Notes under the pieces: model-generated | Told to the model about the DNA's origin: nothing | Databases searched by the model: none | The model's input: the letters and a program-made list of their open reading frames with translations, nothing else | Shown here: positions 26,537 to 34,848 of the stretch, piece by piece | How the letters are laid out: each line of letters opens with the position of its first letter | How positions within the stretch are numbered: position 1 is the stretch's first letter | Position numbers and translations under genes: made by a program | NCBI GenBank assembly: GCA_017880775.1 | Contig: JADGRQ010000017.1 | Coordinates: 1-64,000 of the forward strand | Source: Burkholderiales bacterium | Lineage (GTDB): Bacteria > Pseudomonadota > Gammaproteobacteria > Burkholderiales > SG8-39 | DNA length: 64,000 nucleotides | Direction of reading: 5' to 3'

Positions 26537-26827
26537 ATGATTCACAGCATCGTTGCGACGATCAAGGTCAAGGCGGGGCAGGAAGCCCAGTTCGAAGCAG
26601 TTGCGCGCAAGCTCGTGGCCGCGGTGAACGCGAACGAGTCCGGCTGCCTGCTCTATACAATCAATCGCGGCGACGATCCGCAGACCTACGTCTTCATGGA
26701 GCGCTACCGGGACGAGGATGCGGTAAAGGCGCATCGCGCGACGGAGCACTTCCGCACCTGCGGAAATGCAATGGGTGCGCACATGGACGGTGCGCCGGTC
26801 GTACTGCGCATGAAGGAACTGGCATGA
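26537..26827 (+). CDS. ABM-domain (YgiN-like) small monooxygenase or putative quinol-handling protein
   Basis: A 96-residue protein of the antibiotic-biosynthesis-monooxygenase fold. It has the VATIKVKAGQEAQFEAVARKL opening, the ESGCLLYTINR strand and FMERYRDEDAVKAHRATEHF, which is the typical YgiN pattern. An AGGGAGA site precedes the ATG. It overlaps the next hydratase gene by four bases. Such proteins oxidise quinones or aromatic intermediates or scavenge reactive ones; the exact substrate is not predictable. Confidence 0.85.
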   Translation: MIHSIVATIKVKAGQEAQFEAVARKLVAAVNANESGCLLYTINRGDDPQTYVFMERYRDEDAVKAHRATEHFRTCGNAMGAHMDGAPVVLRMKELA

Positions 26828-27618
26828 GCACGACCGTTCTGTACCAGGCCGACGGGCCGGTCGCGACCGTGACGCTCAACCGTCCGGAGCGGCTGAACGC
26901 CATCAACCGGGAACTGATCCGCGTAGTGACCGATATGCTCGAGCGCGCGGCGAGCGACCCCGCGATTCGCGTGCTGATACTCACCGGCGCGGGCAAGGGG
27001 TTCTGCGCGGGCGGCGACCTGGCGGGCTTCGCGGACGGGGAATTCAAGCAGCCGCAGCCGCTTGAGCAGCGCGTTGCCGAATTACGCCGCAGCATGCGCA
27101 CGTCGCAGATCCTGCGCGAATCCGGCATGGTGACGATCGCGGCGATCAACGGTGCGTGCGCGGGCGCGGGACTTTCCTGGGCGCTCGCCTGCGACCTGCG
27201 TTTCGCGGCGGCGTCAGCGAAGTTCAGCACGGCGTTCCTCAACGCCGGCCTCTCGGGAGACTTCGGCGGCACCTACAGCCTGACGCACATCGTCGGCACC
27301 GCGAAGGCCCGCGAGCTCTATCTCCTCGCGGAGCGCTTCGATGCCGCGGAAGCGCATCGCATCGGGCTCATCTCGCTGGTGCTGCCCGACGCGGGACTCA
27401 TGGACCACGTGCGCGGCGTCGCGCGCAGGCTCGCAGATTCAGCGCCGATTCCGTTGCGCGAGATCAAGCGCAACCTCAACGACGCGCTGCGGCTTTCGTT
27501 CTCCGAGGCGCTCGACCGTGAGGCGGAACGCCACGCGTACTGCGGCACGACCGAGGACAACACCGAGGCGGCGAAGGCCTTCCTCGAAAAGCGCAAACCC
27601 GTCTTCAGGGGCCGCTGA
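26824..27618 (+). CDS. Enoyl-CoA hydratase/isomerase family protein
   Basis: The 264-residue crotonase-family protein has LNRPERLNAIN, the first oxyanion-hole segment GKGFCAGGDL and the second NGACAGAGLSWALACDLR. Glu at the usual first catalytic position is not clear, while SGDFGGTYSL occupies the region of the second acid, so the reaction may be hydration or isomerisation of an acyl-CoA. The usual C-terminal AFLEKRKPVFRGR is present. It is translationally coupled to the ABM gene and precedes a VOC protein by two bases. Confidence 0.9.
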   Translation: MSTTVLYQADGPVATVTLNRPERLNAINRELIRVVTDMLERAASDPAIRVLILTGAGKGFCAGGDLAGFADGEFKQPQPLEQRVAELRRSMRTSQILRESGMVTIAAINGACAGAGLSWALACDLRFAAASAKFSTAFLNAGLSGDFGGTYSLTHIVGTAKARELYLLAERFDAAEAHRIGLISLVLPDAGLMDHVRGVARRLADSAPIPLREIKRNLNDALRLSFSEALDREAERHAYCGTTEDNTEAAKAFLEKRKPVFRGR

Positions 27619-27620
27619 CG

Positions 27621-28487
27621 ATGCCGCTGATCGAACGCGTCGATCGCATGCAGCTCGCGGTGCGGGACCGCGCGGCGGCCGAACAGACGTTTGCCTGGCT
27701 GTTCGGGGCCTCGCGCGCGCGGCAGGATGAGAGCGCGTACCTCAATGCCACACGCACGATCCTGTCGATCGGTGAGAGCCAGCTGGAGCTGTGCGAAGCG
27801 CGCGGCCCCGGGCCGGTGCGCGATTTCATCACGCGCTGGGGCGAGGGACTGCTTTGCGCGGGCTATGCGACGACGCGGCTCGACGCCCTCGCGGCCCATC
27901 TCGAGGCGATCGGCGCGGAGTTCGTTCGCGATGGCGGGCAGCTGTATCTGCCCGGGACCACGACCGCCGGATTTCCGATGGTGATCTCCGAGCTTGCGGA
28001 GCGACCGCGTATCGGGCCGGTGAGCTTTTTCTATGAAGCGACGAACACCCTCGAATCGGACTGGCGTTCCGTCGCCGGGCGCTACACGCGCCTGTTTCAG
28101 CTCGACCCGACCCGATTTTCGCCGATCCACAGCGCGCGTTTCGGGTACGAGGGCACGCTCACGCTGTTCGATCCGCCGGCGCGGCTCGACCGGATCGAGC
28201 TCTCGCAGACCTTCGCGGACAGGCCGGGCGCCATGCGTCGCTTCGTCGAGCGGCGAGGCGGCGATTCGCTCTACATGTGCTACATCGAAACGCACGATTT
28301 CGACGGATTGAAGAAGCGCCTGCTTGAGGGCGATGCAACGCTGATCCCGCGCGGTGGCAACATCGCCGAGGAGCGCGACGGCTGCTGGGTGCATCCGAAG
28401 GACCTGCATGGGATGCTGCTGGGCATCTCGCGCACCAGCCTCGCCTGGGAGTGGTCCGGGCGACCCGGATTGGTGCGGGCGCGGTAG
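27621..28487 (+). CDS. VOC (glyoxalase/bleomycin-resistance/dioxygenase) superfamily protein
   Basis: The 288-residue protein appears to contain two beta-alpha-beta-beta-beta units, one starting at IERVDRMQLAVRDRAAAEQTF and one near residue 135. This is the layout of VOC proteins such as ring-cleavage dioxygenases, epimerases or lyases. Typical iron ligands of extradiol dioxygenases are not obvious, so I do not assign a reaction. It closes the operon, two bases behind the hydratase, and converges on the next minus-strand cluster. Confidence 0.7.
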   Translation: MPLIERVDRMQLAVRDRAAAEQTFAWLFGASRARQDESAYLNATRTILSIGESQLELCEARGPGPVRDFITRWGEGLLCAGYATTRLDALAAHLEAIGAEFVRDGGQLYLPGTTTAGFPMVISELAERPRIGPVSFFYEATNTLESDWRSVAGRYTRLFQLDPTRFSPIHSARFGYEGTLTLFDPPARLDRIELSQTFADRPGAMRRFVERRGGDSLYMCYIETHDFDGLKKRLLEGDATLIPRGGNIAEERDGCWVHPKDLHGMLLGISRTSLAWEWSGRPGLVRAR

Positions 28488-28495
28488 GGATTGCG

Positions 28496-29287
28496 TCAGC
28501 GCCCCTTCCAGGCGGGCTTGCGTTTCTCCGCGAACGCGAGCGGACCCTCGATCGTGTCATCGCTGCGCGTCATGTCGACATAGGCCGGATACCCGAGGTT
28601 GTGCATCGCTGTTTCGAGCGCCGGCACGTCCAGCGAGCGCATCACGACCTGCTTCGTCGCCCGGATGCTCATCGGCGAGCATTCGAGGATCTCGTTCGCC
28701 CAGCGGCGCGCTTCGGCCATAAGCTGGTCGTGCGGCACCACGGCAGTGACAAACCCGAGGCGGCAACCCTCCTCGGCGCTCACGCGGCGCCCGGTCAGCA
28801 TCATGCCCATCGCGTGCTTGAGCGGGATCATGCGCGGCAGTCGCTGCAAGCCGCCGGCCCCCGCGGCCAGCCCCACGCGCGGCTCGGGCAGCGCGAAGAC
28901 GGCGCGATCCGACGCGACGATGATGTCGCAGGCAAGCGCGATCTCGAAGCCGCCGCCCATCGCGATGCCGTTCACCGCCGCGATGACCGGCTTCACCAGG
29001 TCGAAGCGGTTGGTAAGACCGCCGAAACCCTTCGGCGGATGCTGCGGGCGCTCGCCCGTCTTCGCGCGCAACTCGGCGTGGTACTTGAGGTCGTTTCCGG
29101 TGCAGAAGGCCTTGTCGCCTGCCCCCGTGACAATCGCAACCCACAGCTCCGGGTCGGCAGCGAACGCATCGAAGGCGTCCGACAGCTCCTGGTTGGCCAT
29201 CGGGTGCAGTGCGTTGTATACCTCCGGCCGTTTGATGGTCACTGTCATCAGGCGGCCCTCGCGTTCGACGCCGCAGTACTGGCCCAT
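28496..29287 (-). CDS. Enoyl-CoA hydratase/isomerase family protein
   Basis: The 263-residue crotonase-family protein shows IKRPEVYNALHP, the oxyanion-hole segments GDKAFCTGNDLKYH and NGIAMGGGFEIALACDI, PEPRVGLAAGAGGLQRLPR and the C-terminal FAEKRKPAWKGR. The ATG at 29287 has AAGGAG at the right distance; the frame continues upstream but without family similarity. It is the last gene of a minus-strand catabolic cluster, separated by 131 bases from the MmgE/PrpD gene. That gap shows no feature I can name. Confidence 0.9.
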   Translation of the reverse strand: MGQYCGVEREGRLMTVTIKRPEVYNALHPMANQELSDAFDAFAADPELWVAIVTGAGDKAFCTGNDLKYHAELRAKTGERPQHPPKGFGGLTNRFDLVKPVIAAVNGIAMGGGFEIALACDIIVASDRAVFALPEPRVGLAAGAGGLQRLPRMIPLKHAMGMMLTGRRVSAEEGCRLGFVTAVVPHDQLMAEARRWANEILECSPMSIRATKQVVMRSLDVPALETAMHNLGYPAYVDMTRSDDTIEGPLAFAEKRKPAWKGR

Positions 29288-29418
29288 AGGTGCTCCTTCT
29301 TCGATCCGGTTGGTTGAACTGTCCGCGTATCCTATCCGCCCGACAAGCAGGAGAAGGCGACGCAGACAGTGTTGGAGCAGGCGGAAGTGCTGAGCGCCGA
29401 GTGGGCCGTGGCGTAGGA

Positions 29419-30768
29419 TCAATTGCCGTACAGCGCCGCTGTTCCAGACAAGGATTCGAGCCGAAGAAGCCTTTGGAAAAGCGCAAAACGCGCGGTGGGC
29501 GCAAGCGCACTTGCAACGCAGTCGTCAAACTTCACGCGCAGTTCATCGAGCCCGATCGGATTGCGCGCGTGCCCTTTCGCATATCGAACCGGTTCGCTTT
29601 CGAGTACGCTGCCGTCGGTAAGCGTGATACTCACGGTATCATGAGGAGCGAACAGCGGCTCATCCGGATTCTTCTCGTCAGTCGCCGTCACCTGCACCTT
29701 GAGCATCAGCGACTGGATCGGCGCGGAGCGAACCAGCATGTCGTTCAACTCCGCCATGCCGACGCGCCGCGCCATGATCACCGAGGCCATGGCGAATTCG
29801 GCGCTGAATTTCGCATCCAATCCGTTCTGCGGTCGGCTGTGGCGCAGCATGCCGGCCTGCAGCCGGCCGATGCGCACCTCGACCGCAGCCACCGCGTCGG
29901 GCCTCACATCATGGCTTACCACCAACCCGAGCGCCGCGTCGATCGCGCGATGCAACGCGTAGCAGACTGGATAGCGCTTGATGTTGGTGCCATGGCGCAG
30001 GATGTGCCAATCCCGCCCCGCGGCGATTTCTCCGTCCACACGCACCCGGCCTTGCGGCGAGACTGCGTGCAGGAAACCGCTGCGGTGCTCGAGCGCATCG
30101 GGCGACGCAGTCATTCCGGCCGCAGCCAGCCGCGCGGCGACGATTCCATTCTGGACGGCGCGTGCCACCTGGTACGGCTTGGTCATCGAGCCAAAATTAG
30201 CGACCAGGCCCGAGGCCATGGATGCCGCGATTCCCAGCGCGGACGCCGTACGCGCGGGATCGAGCCGGGCGAGCCGGGCCGCGGCGGCAGCAGCGGCAAC
30301 CGTGCCGAACACCGCAGTCGGATGCCAGCCCTTGGCGTGATGCTTGTCCGCGTCGCGCCCAACCAGTTCCGCCCAGGTTTCGTAGCCCGCGACGTAGGCC
30401 GTGATCATCTCGGCGCCGCTCACGCCAAGACGCTCGCCTTCGGCCAGCACCGTGGGAACGAACACGACGCTCGGATGGCCGTCGATGCCGGTGTCGTCGT
30501 AGTCGAGCGCATGGGCGGCGGCGGCATTGACGAGCGCGGCATCCGGCGAGCTTGCCTTTTGGGAAGTAAACAGCACGCGCGCTTCATCGCCTCGCCCCGC
30601 GCCGATTTCCTTCTGCAGGATCCTGACGACCGGCTCGCCGCGCCCGGCGAACAGCACGCCGACGCAGTCGATCGCGCCGCGCTTGACGGTCTCGACGGCC
30701 TGCGCCGGCAATCGGGTGAACTCGAGCGAAGCGACGAACTCCCCGAGTTGTTGTGTGAGGCCGGCCAC
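29419..30768 (-). CDS. MmgE/PrpD family protein (2-methylcitrate dehydratase-like)
   Basis: A 449-residue MmgE/PrpD protein with AAAAHALDYDDTGIDGHPS near residue 80, which carries the family's conserved acidic and histidine residues, then GWHPTAVFGTVAAAAAAARL and KRYPVCYALHRAIDAAL. I place the start at GTG 30768, because the frame has no ATG near the expected N-terminus. Family members dehydrate 2-methylcitrate or related tricarboxylates. The gene starts nine bases after the acyl-CoA dehydrogenase stop and belongs to the same operon. Confidence 0.85.
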   Translation of the reverse strand: MAGLTQQLGEFVASLEFTRLPAQAVETVKRGAIDCVGVLFAGRGEPVVRILQKEIGAGRGDEARVLFTSQKASSPDAALVNAAAAHALDYDDTGIDGHPSVVFVPTVLAEGERLGVSGAEMITAYVAGYETWAELVGRDADKHHAKGWHPTAVFGTVAAAAAAARLARLDPARTASALGIAASMASGLVANFGSMTKPYQVARAVQNGIVAARLAAAGMTASPDALEHRSGFLHAVSPQGRVRVDGEIAAGRDWHILRHGTNIKRYPVCYALHRAIDAALGLVVSHDVRPDAVAAVEVRIGRLQAGMLRHSRPQNGLDAKFSAEFAMASVIMARRVGMAELNDMLVRSAPIQSLMLKVQVTATDEKNPDEPLFAPHDTVSITLTDGSVLESEPVRYAKGHARNPIGLDELRVKFDDCVASALAPTARFALFQRLLRLESLSGTAALYGN

Positions 30769-30776
30769 GGGCGTTC

Positions 30777-31955
30777 TCAGTACGAGCGCGGCATGCCGAG
30801 CACGTGCTCGCCGATGTAGGCGAGGACCAGGTTGGTCGAGATCGGCGCGATCTGCGCGATGCGCGCCTCGCGCCACCGGCGCTCGACGTGGTACTCCCGC
30901 GCGTAGCCGTATCCCCCGTGCGTCTGCATGCACGCCTCGGCCGCCTGCCACGCGGCTTCCGACGCCAACAGCTTGGCGACGTTGGCGTCCTCGCCGCAAG
31001 GCAGCCCCGCATGGAACAGCGCGGCAGCCTTGCGCAGCATCATGTCGGCGCCTTGCATCGCGGCATACGCGCGCGCGATCGGAAACTGGATGCCCTGATT
31101 CTGCCCGATCGGGCGGTCGAACACGATCCGTTCGTTCGCGTACCTGGACGCGGTCCGGATGAACCAGCGCGCATCGCCGATCGACTCGTGCGAGACCAGG
31201 ATCCGCTCCGCGTTCATGCCGTCAAGGATACAGCGGAAGCCCTTGCCCTCGCCGCCGACCAGGTTTTCCGCCGGCACCCGCAGGCCGTCGAAGAACACTT
31301 CTGTGGTGTGGTGGTTGATCATCGCCTTGAGCGGGCGGATCTCGAGCCCCTTGCCGAGGCTCGTTCGGATGTCGACCAGGAAGACCGACAGGCCATCGGT
31401 TTTCTTCACCACCTGATCGAGCGGTGTAGTGCGCGCCAGCAGCAGCATCAGGTCCGAGTGCAGCGCACGCGAGGTCCAGACTTTCTGGCCGGTCACCACG
31501 TAGTGGTCGCCGTCACGCACGGCCTTGGTCTTCAGTTTGGTGGTGTCCGTCCCGGTGGTGGGTTCGGTCACGCCGAACGCCTGCAAGCGCAACTCACCGC
31601 TTGCGATCCGCGGCAGGTACTTCGCCTTCTGCCCGGCGCTGCCATGACGCAGCACCGAGCCCATGGTGTACATCTGCGCGTGCGCCGCCGCGGCGTAGCA
31701 GCCCGCGTTGTGGCATTCCTCCAGGATCACGCCCGCCGCGCGCAACGGCAGCCCTGCCCCGCCGTACTCCTCGGGAATCAAGGCCGCGAGAAAGCCCGCC
31801 GCGGTCATCGCCTTGACCCATTCGGTCGGATAAGCCTCGCGCTCGTCGAGGTCCTTCCAGTATGCATCGGGGAAGTCGGCGCAGATGCGCCGCACGCCCT
31901 CGCGAATCTCCGGATAGTCCTCGCCGAGCGGCACGGCGACATCGGTGGTCTTCAT
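30777..31955 (-). CDS. Acyl-CoA dehydrogenase
   Basis: The 392-residue flavoprotein has the acyl-CoA dehydrogenase pattern: ALIPEEYGGAGLPL, the FAD-contact segment FGVTEPTTGTDTT, HYVVTGQKVWTSRA, then AWQAAEACMQTHGGYGYAREYHVER and RWREARIAQIAPIST near the end. The ATG at 31955 overlaps the stop of the HMG-CoA-lyase-like gene by four bases. The protein should oxidise a CoA ester produced by the CaiB-type transferase of the same operon. The electron acceptor ETF is not encoded in the window. Confidence 0.93.
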   Translation of the reverse strand: MKTTDVAVPLGEDYPEIREGVRRICADFPDAYWKDLDEREAYPTEWVKAMTAAGFLAALIPEEYGGAGLPLRAAGVILEECHNAGCYAAAAHAQMYTMGSVLRHGSAGQKAKYLPRIASGELRLQAFGVTEPTTGTDTTKLKTKAVRDGDHYVVTGQKVWTSRALHSDLMLLLARTTPLDQVVKKTDGLSVFLVDIRTSLGKGLEIRPLKAMINHHTTEVFFDGLRVPAENLVGGEGKGFRCILDGMNAERILVSHESIGDARWFIRTASRYANERIVFDRPIGQNQGIQFPIARAYAAMQGADMMLRKAAALFHAGLPCGEDANVAKLLASEAAWQAAEACMQTHGGYGYAREYHVERRWREARIAQIAPISTNLVLAYIGEHVLGMPRSY

Positions 31956-32899
31956 GAATGCATGCGCTCCGCCGCGCTGCGGTAGTTCCTGGGCAGGCCG
32001 GCGCGGGCAAACGCGCCGTGCAGCTCGGCGCCCGCGAGGTTGCGCTCGAGGACCGCGCGCACGGCGACCAGCTTCCCGAGGTCCACACCGGTACTCAAGC
32101 CCATCGAGTCGAGCATGAAGCACAGGTCGTCCATCACGATGTTGCCGGTCGCGCCCGGCGCGAACGGGCAGCCGCCCAGCCCCGCGAGCGAAGCGTCGAA
32201 CCGGCGCACGCCGCAATCGAGCGCCGCCGCCACGTTGGCGAGGCCGGTGCCGCGCGTGTCGTGGAAGTGTGCGGCCACGGGGATCGGACCGATTTCCGCC
32301 ATCACCGCCTTGAACACCGCGCGCACCTGCGCCGGATCGCCGTAGCCGACGGTGTCGGCGACGACGATTTCGCCGACACCGCTCGCGGCGAGCTCGGCCG
32401 CCCAGCGCCGCACCTCATCGACGCTCTGCCGGCCCTCGAAGGAGCAGCCGAGCGCGGTGGACAGTCCTGCGGCGACGAGCGGCCGCGCGCCTTCGGGGAG
32501 CGCGTTGCGCAGCTCGACGATGCGCCGCAGGTCCGCCACCGACTCCTCACGTTCGCGCCGCACGTTTTTCAGGTTGTGCGTGCGGCTCACCGACATGACG
32601 AAATTGAGCTTGTGCACGCCAAGCGAAAAGCCGCGCTCTGCGCCCTTCAGGTTCGGGATCAGCGCGACCACCGTCAACCCCTGAATGCCGAGCGCGCCGC
32701 GGGTCACTTCCGCGGCGTCGACAAACTGCGGGATCAGCTTCGGTGGCACATACGAAGTGACCTCGATCTCCGGCACGCCGGCTGCGGCCTCGGCGCGGAT
32801 CCAGGCGAGCTTCTCCGCAGTCGGAAAAAACCCGGCAATGAGCTGCAGGCCGTCTCTCAGCCCGACTTCCCGCACCCTCACGTCGATGTTCGCACTCAT
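31952..32899 (-). CDS. Hydroxymethylglutaryl-CoA lyase-like enzyme
   Basis: The 315-residue TIM-barrel lyase has VREVGLRDGLQ at the start, HFHDTRGTGLAN near 209 and the active-site loop GLGGCPFAPGATGN near 250, all hallmarks of HMG-CoA lyases. It cleaves a 3-hydroxy-3-methyl-acyl-CoA, normally HMG-CoA to acetyl-CoA and acetoacetate; related enzymes cleave citramalyl-CoA or other tertiary hydroxyacyl-CoAs. In this operon it sits between a hydratase and a dehydrogenase, so carbon-chain cleavage is probably the last step. Confidence 0.92.
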   Translation of the reverse strand: MSANIDVRVREVGLRDGLQLIAGFFPTAEKLAWIRAEAAAGVPEIEVTSYVPPKLIPQFVDAAEVTRGALGIQGLTVVALIPNLKGAERGFSLGVHKLNFVMSVSRTHNLKNVRREREESVADLRRIVELRNALPEGARPLVAAGLSTALGCSFEGRQSVDEVRRWAAELAASGVGEIVVADTVGYGDPAQVRAVFKAVMAEIGPIPVAAHFHDTRGTGLANVAAALDCGVRRFDASLAGLGGCPFAPGATGNIVMDDLCFMLDSMGLSTGVDLGKLVAVRAVLERNLAGAELHGAFARAGLPRNYRSAAERMHS

Positions 32900-32920
32900 G
32901 TGTTCCCGGTCATGCGTACC

Positions 32921-33718
32921 TCAATGTCCGCGAAAACGCGGCTTGCGCTTCTCGTTGAACGCCCGCACGCCCTCGCGCCGGTCCTCGGTGTCGACGAGCC
33001 TGTTGTAGGCCTCGATCTCGAAGCGGTAGCCGGTGAGCAGGTCCGCCTGCAATCCGTAATGGATAGCCTTCTTCGCCTGCCGCAACGAAAGCGGCGCGTT
33101 CTCCGCGATAGCATGCGAAGTGGCGAGCGCTTCTTCGACCAGCTTTGACGGCTCGCAGACGCGATTGACGAGGCCCCATGCCAAGCCGTCCTCCGCAGTG
33201 AACGCCCGCGCGGAGAGGATCAGCTCCTTTGCGCGCCGCTCGCCGACCGCGCGCGGCAGGTTCTGCGTTCCCATGCCCCCGGGCATGATGCCGAGCCGCA
33301 CTTCGGACAGCGCGAAGCGTGCGCCAGGCGTTGCGTAGATGAAATCGCAGCACAGCGCCATCTCCAGCCCGCCGCCGACCGCGGGGCCATTCACCGCCGC
33401 AATCACCGGCACCGTGCACTCGACGAGCGCCATGAAAGCGCGCTCGAAGACGTCGTGCTGCGCGCGCCAGGCCGCGTCGGTCATGCCGTCGCGCTCCTTC
33501 AGGTCGCCGCCCGCACAGAACGCGCGCTCGCCGGCGCCGGTCAGCACGACGCAGCGCAGCTCGCCCGGTTCCGACGAAATCCGCGTCCACAGGTCGAGCT
33601 GGTCGCGACCCATCTGCGTGTTGATCGCATTCAGCACTTCCGGCCGGTTGAGCGTCACCAGCAGCACGTGATCACCGCGCGGCGCAAGGGAAAGCGTTTC
33701 GTAGGTCGGAAGATTCAT
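32921..33718 (-). CDS. Enoyl-CoA hydratase/isomerase family protein
   Basis: The 265-residue crotonase-family protein shows LNRPEVLNAINTQM, GERAFCAGGDLKERDG, NGPAVGGGLEMALCCDF, LSEVRLGIMPGGMGTQNLPR and the terminal FNEKRKPRFRGH. The final ATGA overlaps the end of the CaiB-type gene, so translation is coupled. Its product probably hydrates the unsaturated CoA ester made by the acyl-CoA dehydrogenase. Confidence 0.92.
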   Translation of the reverse strand: MNLPTYETLSLAPRGDHVLLVTLNRPEVLNAINTQMGRDQLDLWTRISSEPGELRCVVLTGAGERAFCAGGDLKERDGMTDAAWRAQHDVFERAFMALVECTVPVIAAVNGPAVGGGLEMALCCDFIYATPGARFALSEVRLGIMPGGMGTQNLPRAVGERRAKELILSARAFTAEDGLAWGLVNRVCEPSKLVEEALATSHAIAENAPLSLRQAKKAIHYGLQADLLTGYRFEIEAYNRLVDTEDRREGVRAFNEKRKPRFRGH

Positions 33719-34848
33719 GCTCCCAGGACCTCGGCCGTGTGTGCCCCAAGCGCAGGCGATGCGGAGCGCGGCACGGGCCGCTTGCCGTCGAATGAGATCG
33801 GCAGGCCGATCAGCGGCACGCTGGACCCCGGCACAGTCTGCAGCAGGCCCAATGCGCGCAGCTGCTCGTGCCCGAGCATCTGCGCGACGTTCTGCACCGG
33901 AGCACAGGGCACGCCCGCCGCGTCGAGGACGGAGACCCACGCGTTGCTCGTGCGTTTCGCGATCTCGGCCTCGATCAGGCCGTAGAGCGCATCGGCGTTG
34001 CGCACCCGGTCTGGATTGGTCGCAAAGCACGCGTCCTGCGCCCACTCCGGATGGCCCAGCGCGCCGCAGAGTTTCGCAAACAGGGAATCGTTCCCCGCGG
34101 CCACGACCAGGTCGCCATCCTGCGTGCGGTAAGCGCGGTACGGCACGATGCCGGCTTGGCCGGAGCCGTTCTTCCTCGGCAGTTCGCCCGAGGCGAGATG
34201 TTGCGCCGCGAACATCGTCATCCACGCGGCGGCGGTCTCGAACAGCGACACGTCCACCGCGCCGCCCCGCCCCGTTTCGCGCCGCCGATAAAGTGCCGAT
34301 ACGATCCCGATCACCGCCCACATCGCCGTCCCCATGTCGATCATCGAGGGGCCGACGCGCACCGGCGGCCGCCCTTCTTCGCCGACCACGCTCATGATGC
34401 CGCCGAAGGCCTGCATCAGCGGGTCGTACCCCGGCCGGCCGGCAAGTGGCCCCCGGGCGCCGAAGGCGCCCAGGTTGCAGTAGACGAGCGAAGGTTTCCG
34501 CGCGAGCAGCGCGGCCGCGCCGAGGCCGAGCGTGTCCACCTGCCCGGGGCGCAAGTTCTGCAGCACGACGTCCGCGTGCGCGATGATGTATTCGACGAGG
34601 CGTTCCCGACGACCGTCGTCGCGCAGTTCGCACACCACCGAACGCTTGTTGCGGTTGAGCGACTGGAAAGTAGCGGCAGCACCATCAAGGAACGGAGGCC
34701 CCCATTTGCGCGCGTCGTCGCCCGCGGGCTTTTCGACCTTGATCACCTCCGCGCCGAGGTCGCCGAGGATCTGGCCGGCGCACGGCGCGGCGACGCTGTG
34801 GCCCAGTTCCACCACGACGATGCCTGCGAGCGGCGCCGCGTCGTTCAT
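33715..34848 (-). CDS. CaiB/BaiF (family III) CoA-transferase
   Basis: The 377-residue protein has the family III CoA-transferase pattern: IVVVELGHSVAAPCAGQILGDLGAEVIKVEKP at the N-terminus (split here only in description), SLNRNKRSVVCEL, LVYCNLGAFGARGPLAGRPGYD and MIDMGTAMWAVIGIVSAL, where the catalytic Asp is expected. It ends in the usual small domain with RALGLLQTV. It moves CoA between a donor and the transported acid, the expected first step after uptake by the TctC-type system. It overlaps its neighbours by four bases on both sides. Confidence 0.93.
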   Translation of the reverse strand: MNDAAPLAGIVVVELGHSVAAPCAGQILGDLGAEVIKVEKPAGDDARKWGPPFLDGAAATFQSLNRNKRSVVCELRDDGRRERLVEYIIAHADVVLQNLRPGQVDTLGLGAAALLARKPSLVYCNLGAFGARGPLAGRPGYDPLMQAFGGIMSVVGEEGRPPVRVGPSMIDMGTAMWAVIGIVSALYRRRETGRGGAVDVSLFETAAAWMTMFAAQHLASGELPRKNGSGQAGIVPYRAYRTQDGDLVVAAGNDSLFAKLCGALGHPEWAQDACFATNPDRVRNADALYGLIEAEIAKRTSNAWVSVLDAAGVPCAPVQNVAQMLGHEQLRALGLLQTVPGSSVPLIGLPISFDGKRPVPRSASPALGAHTAEVLGA

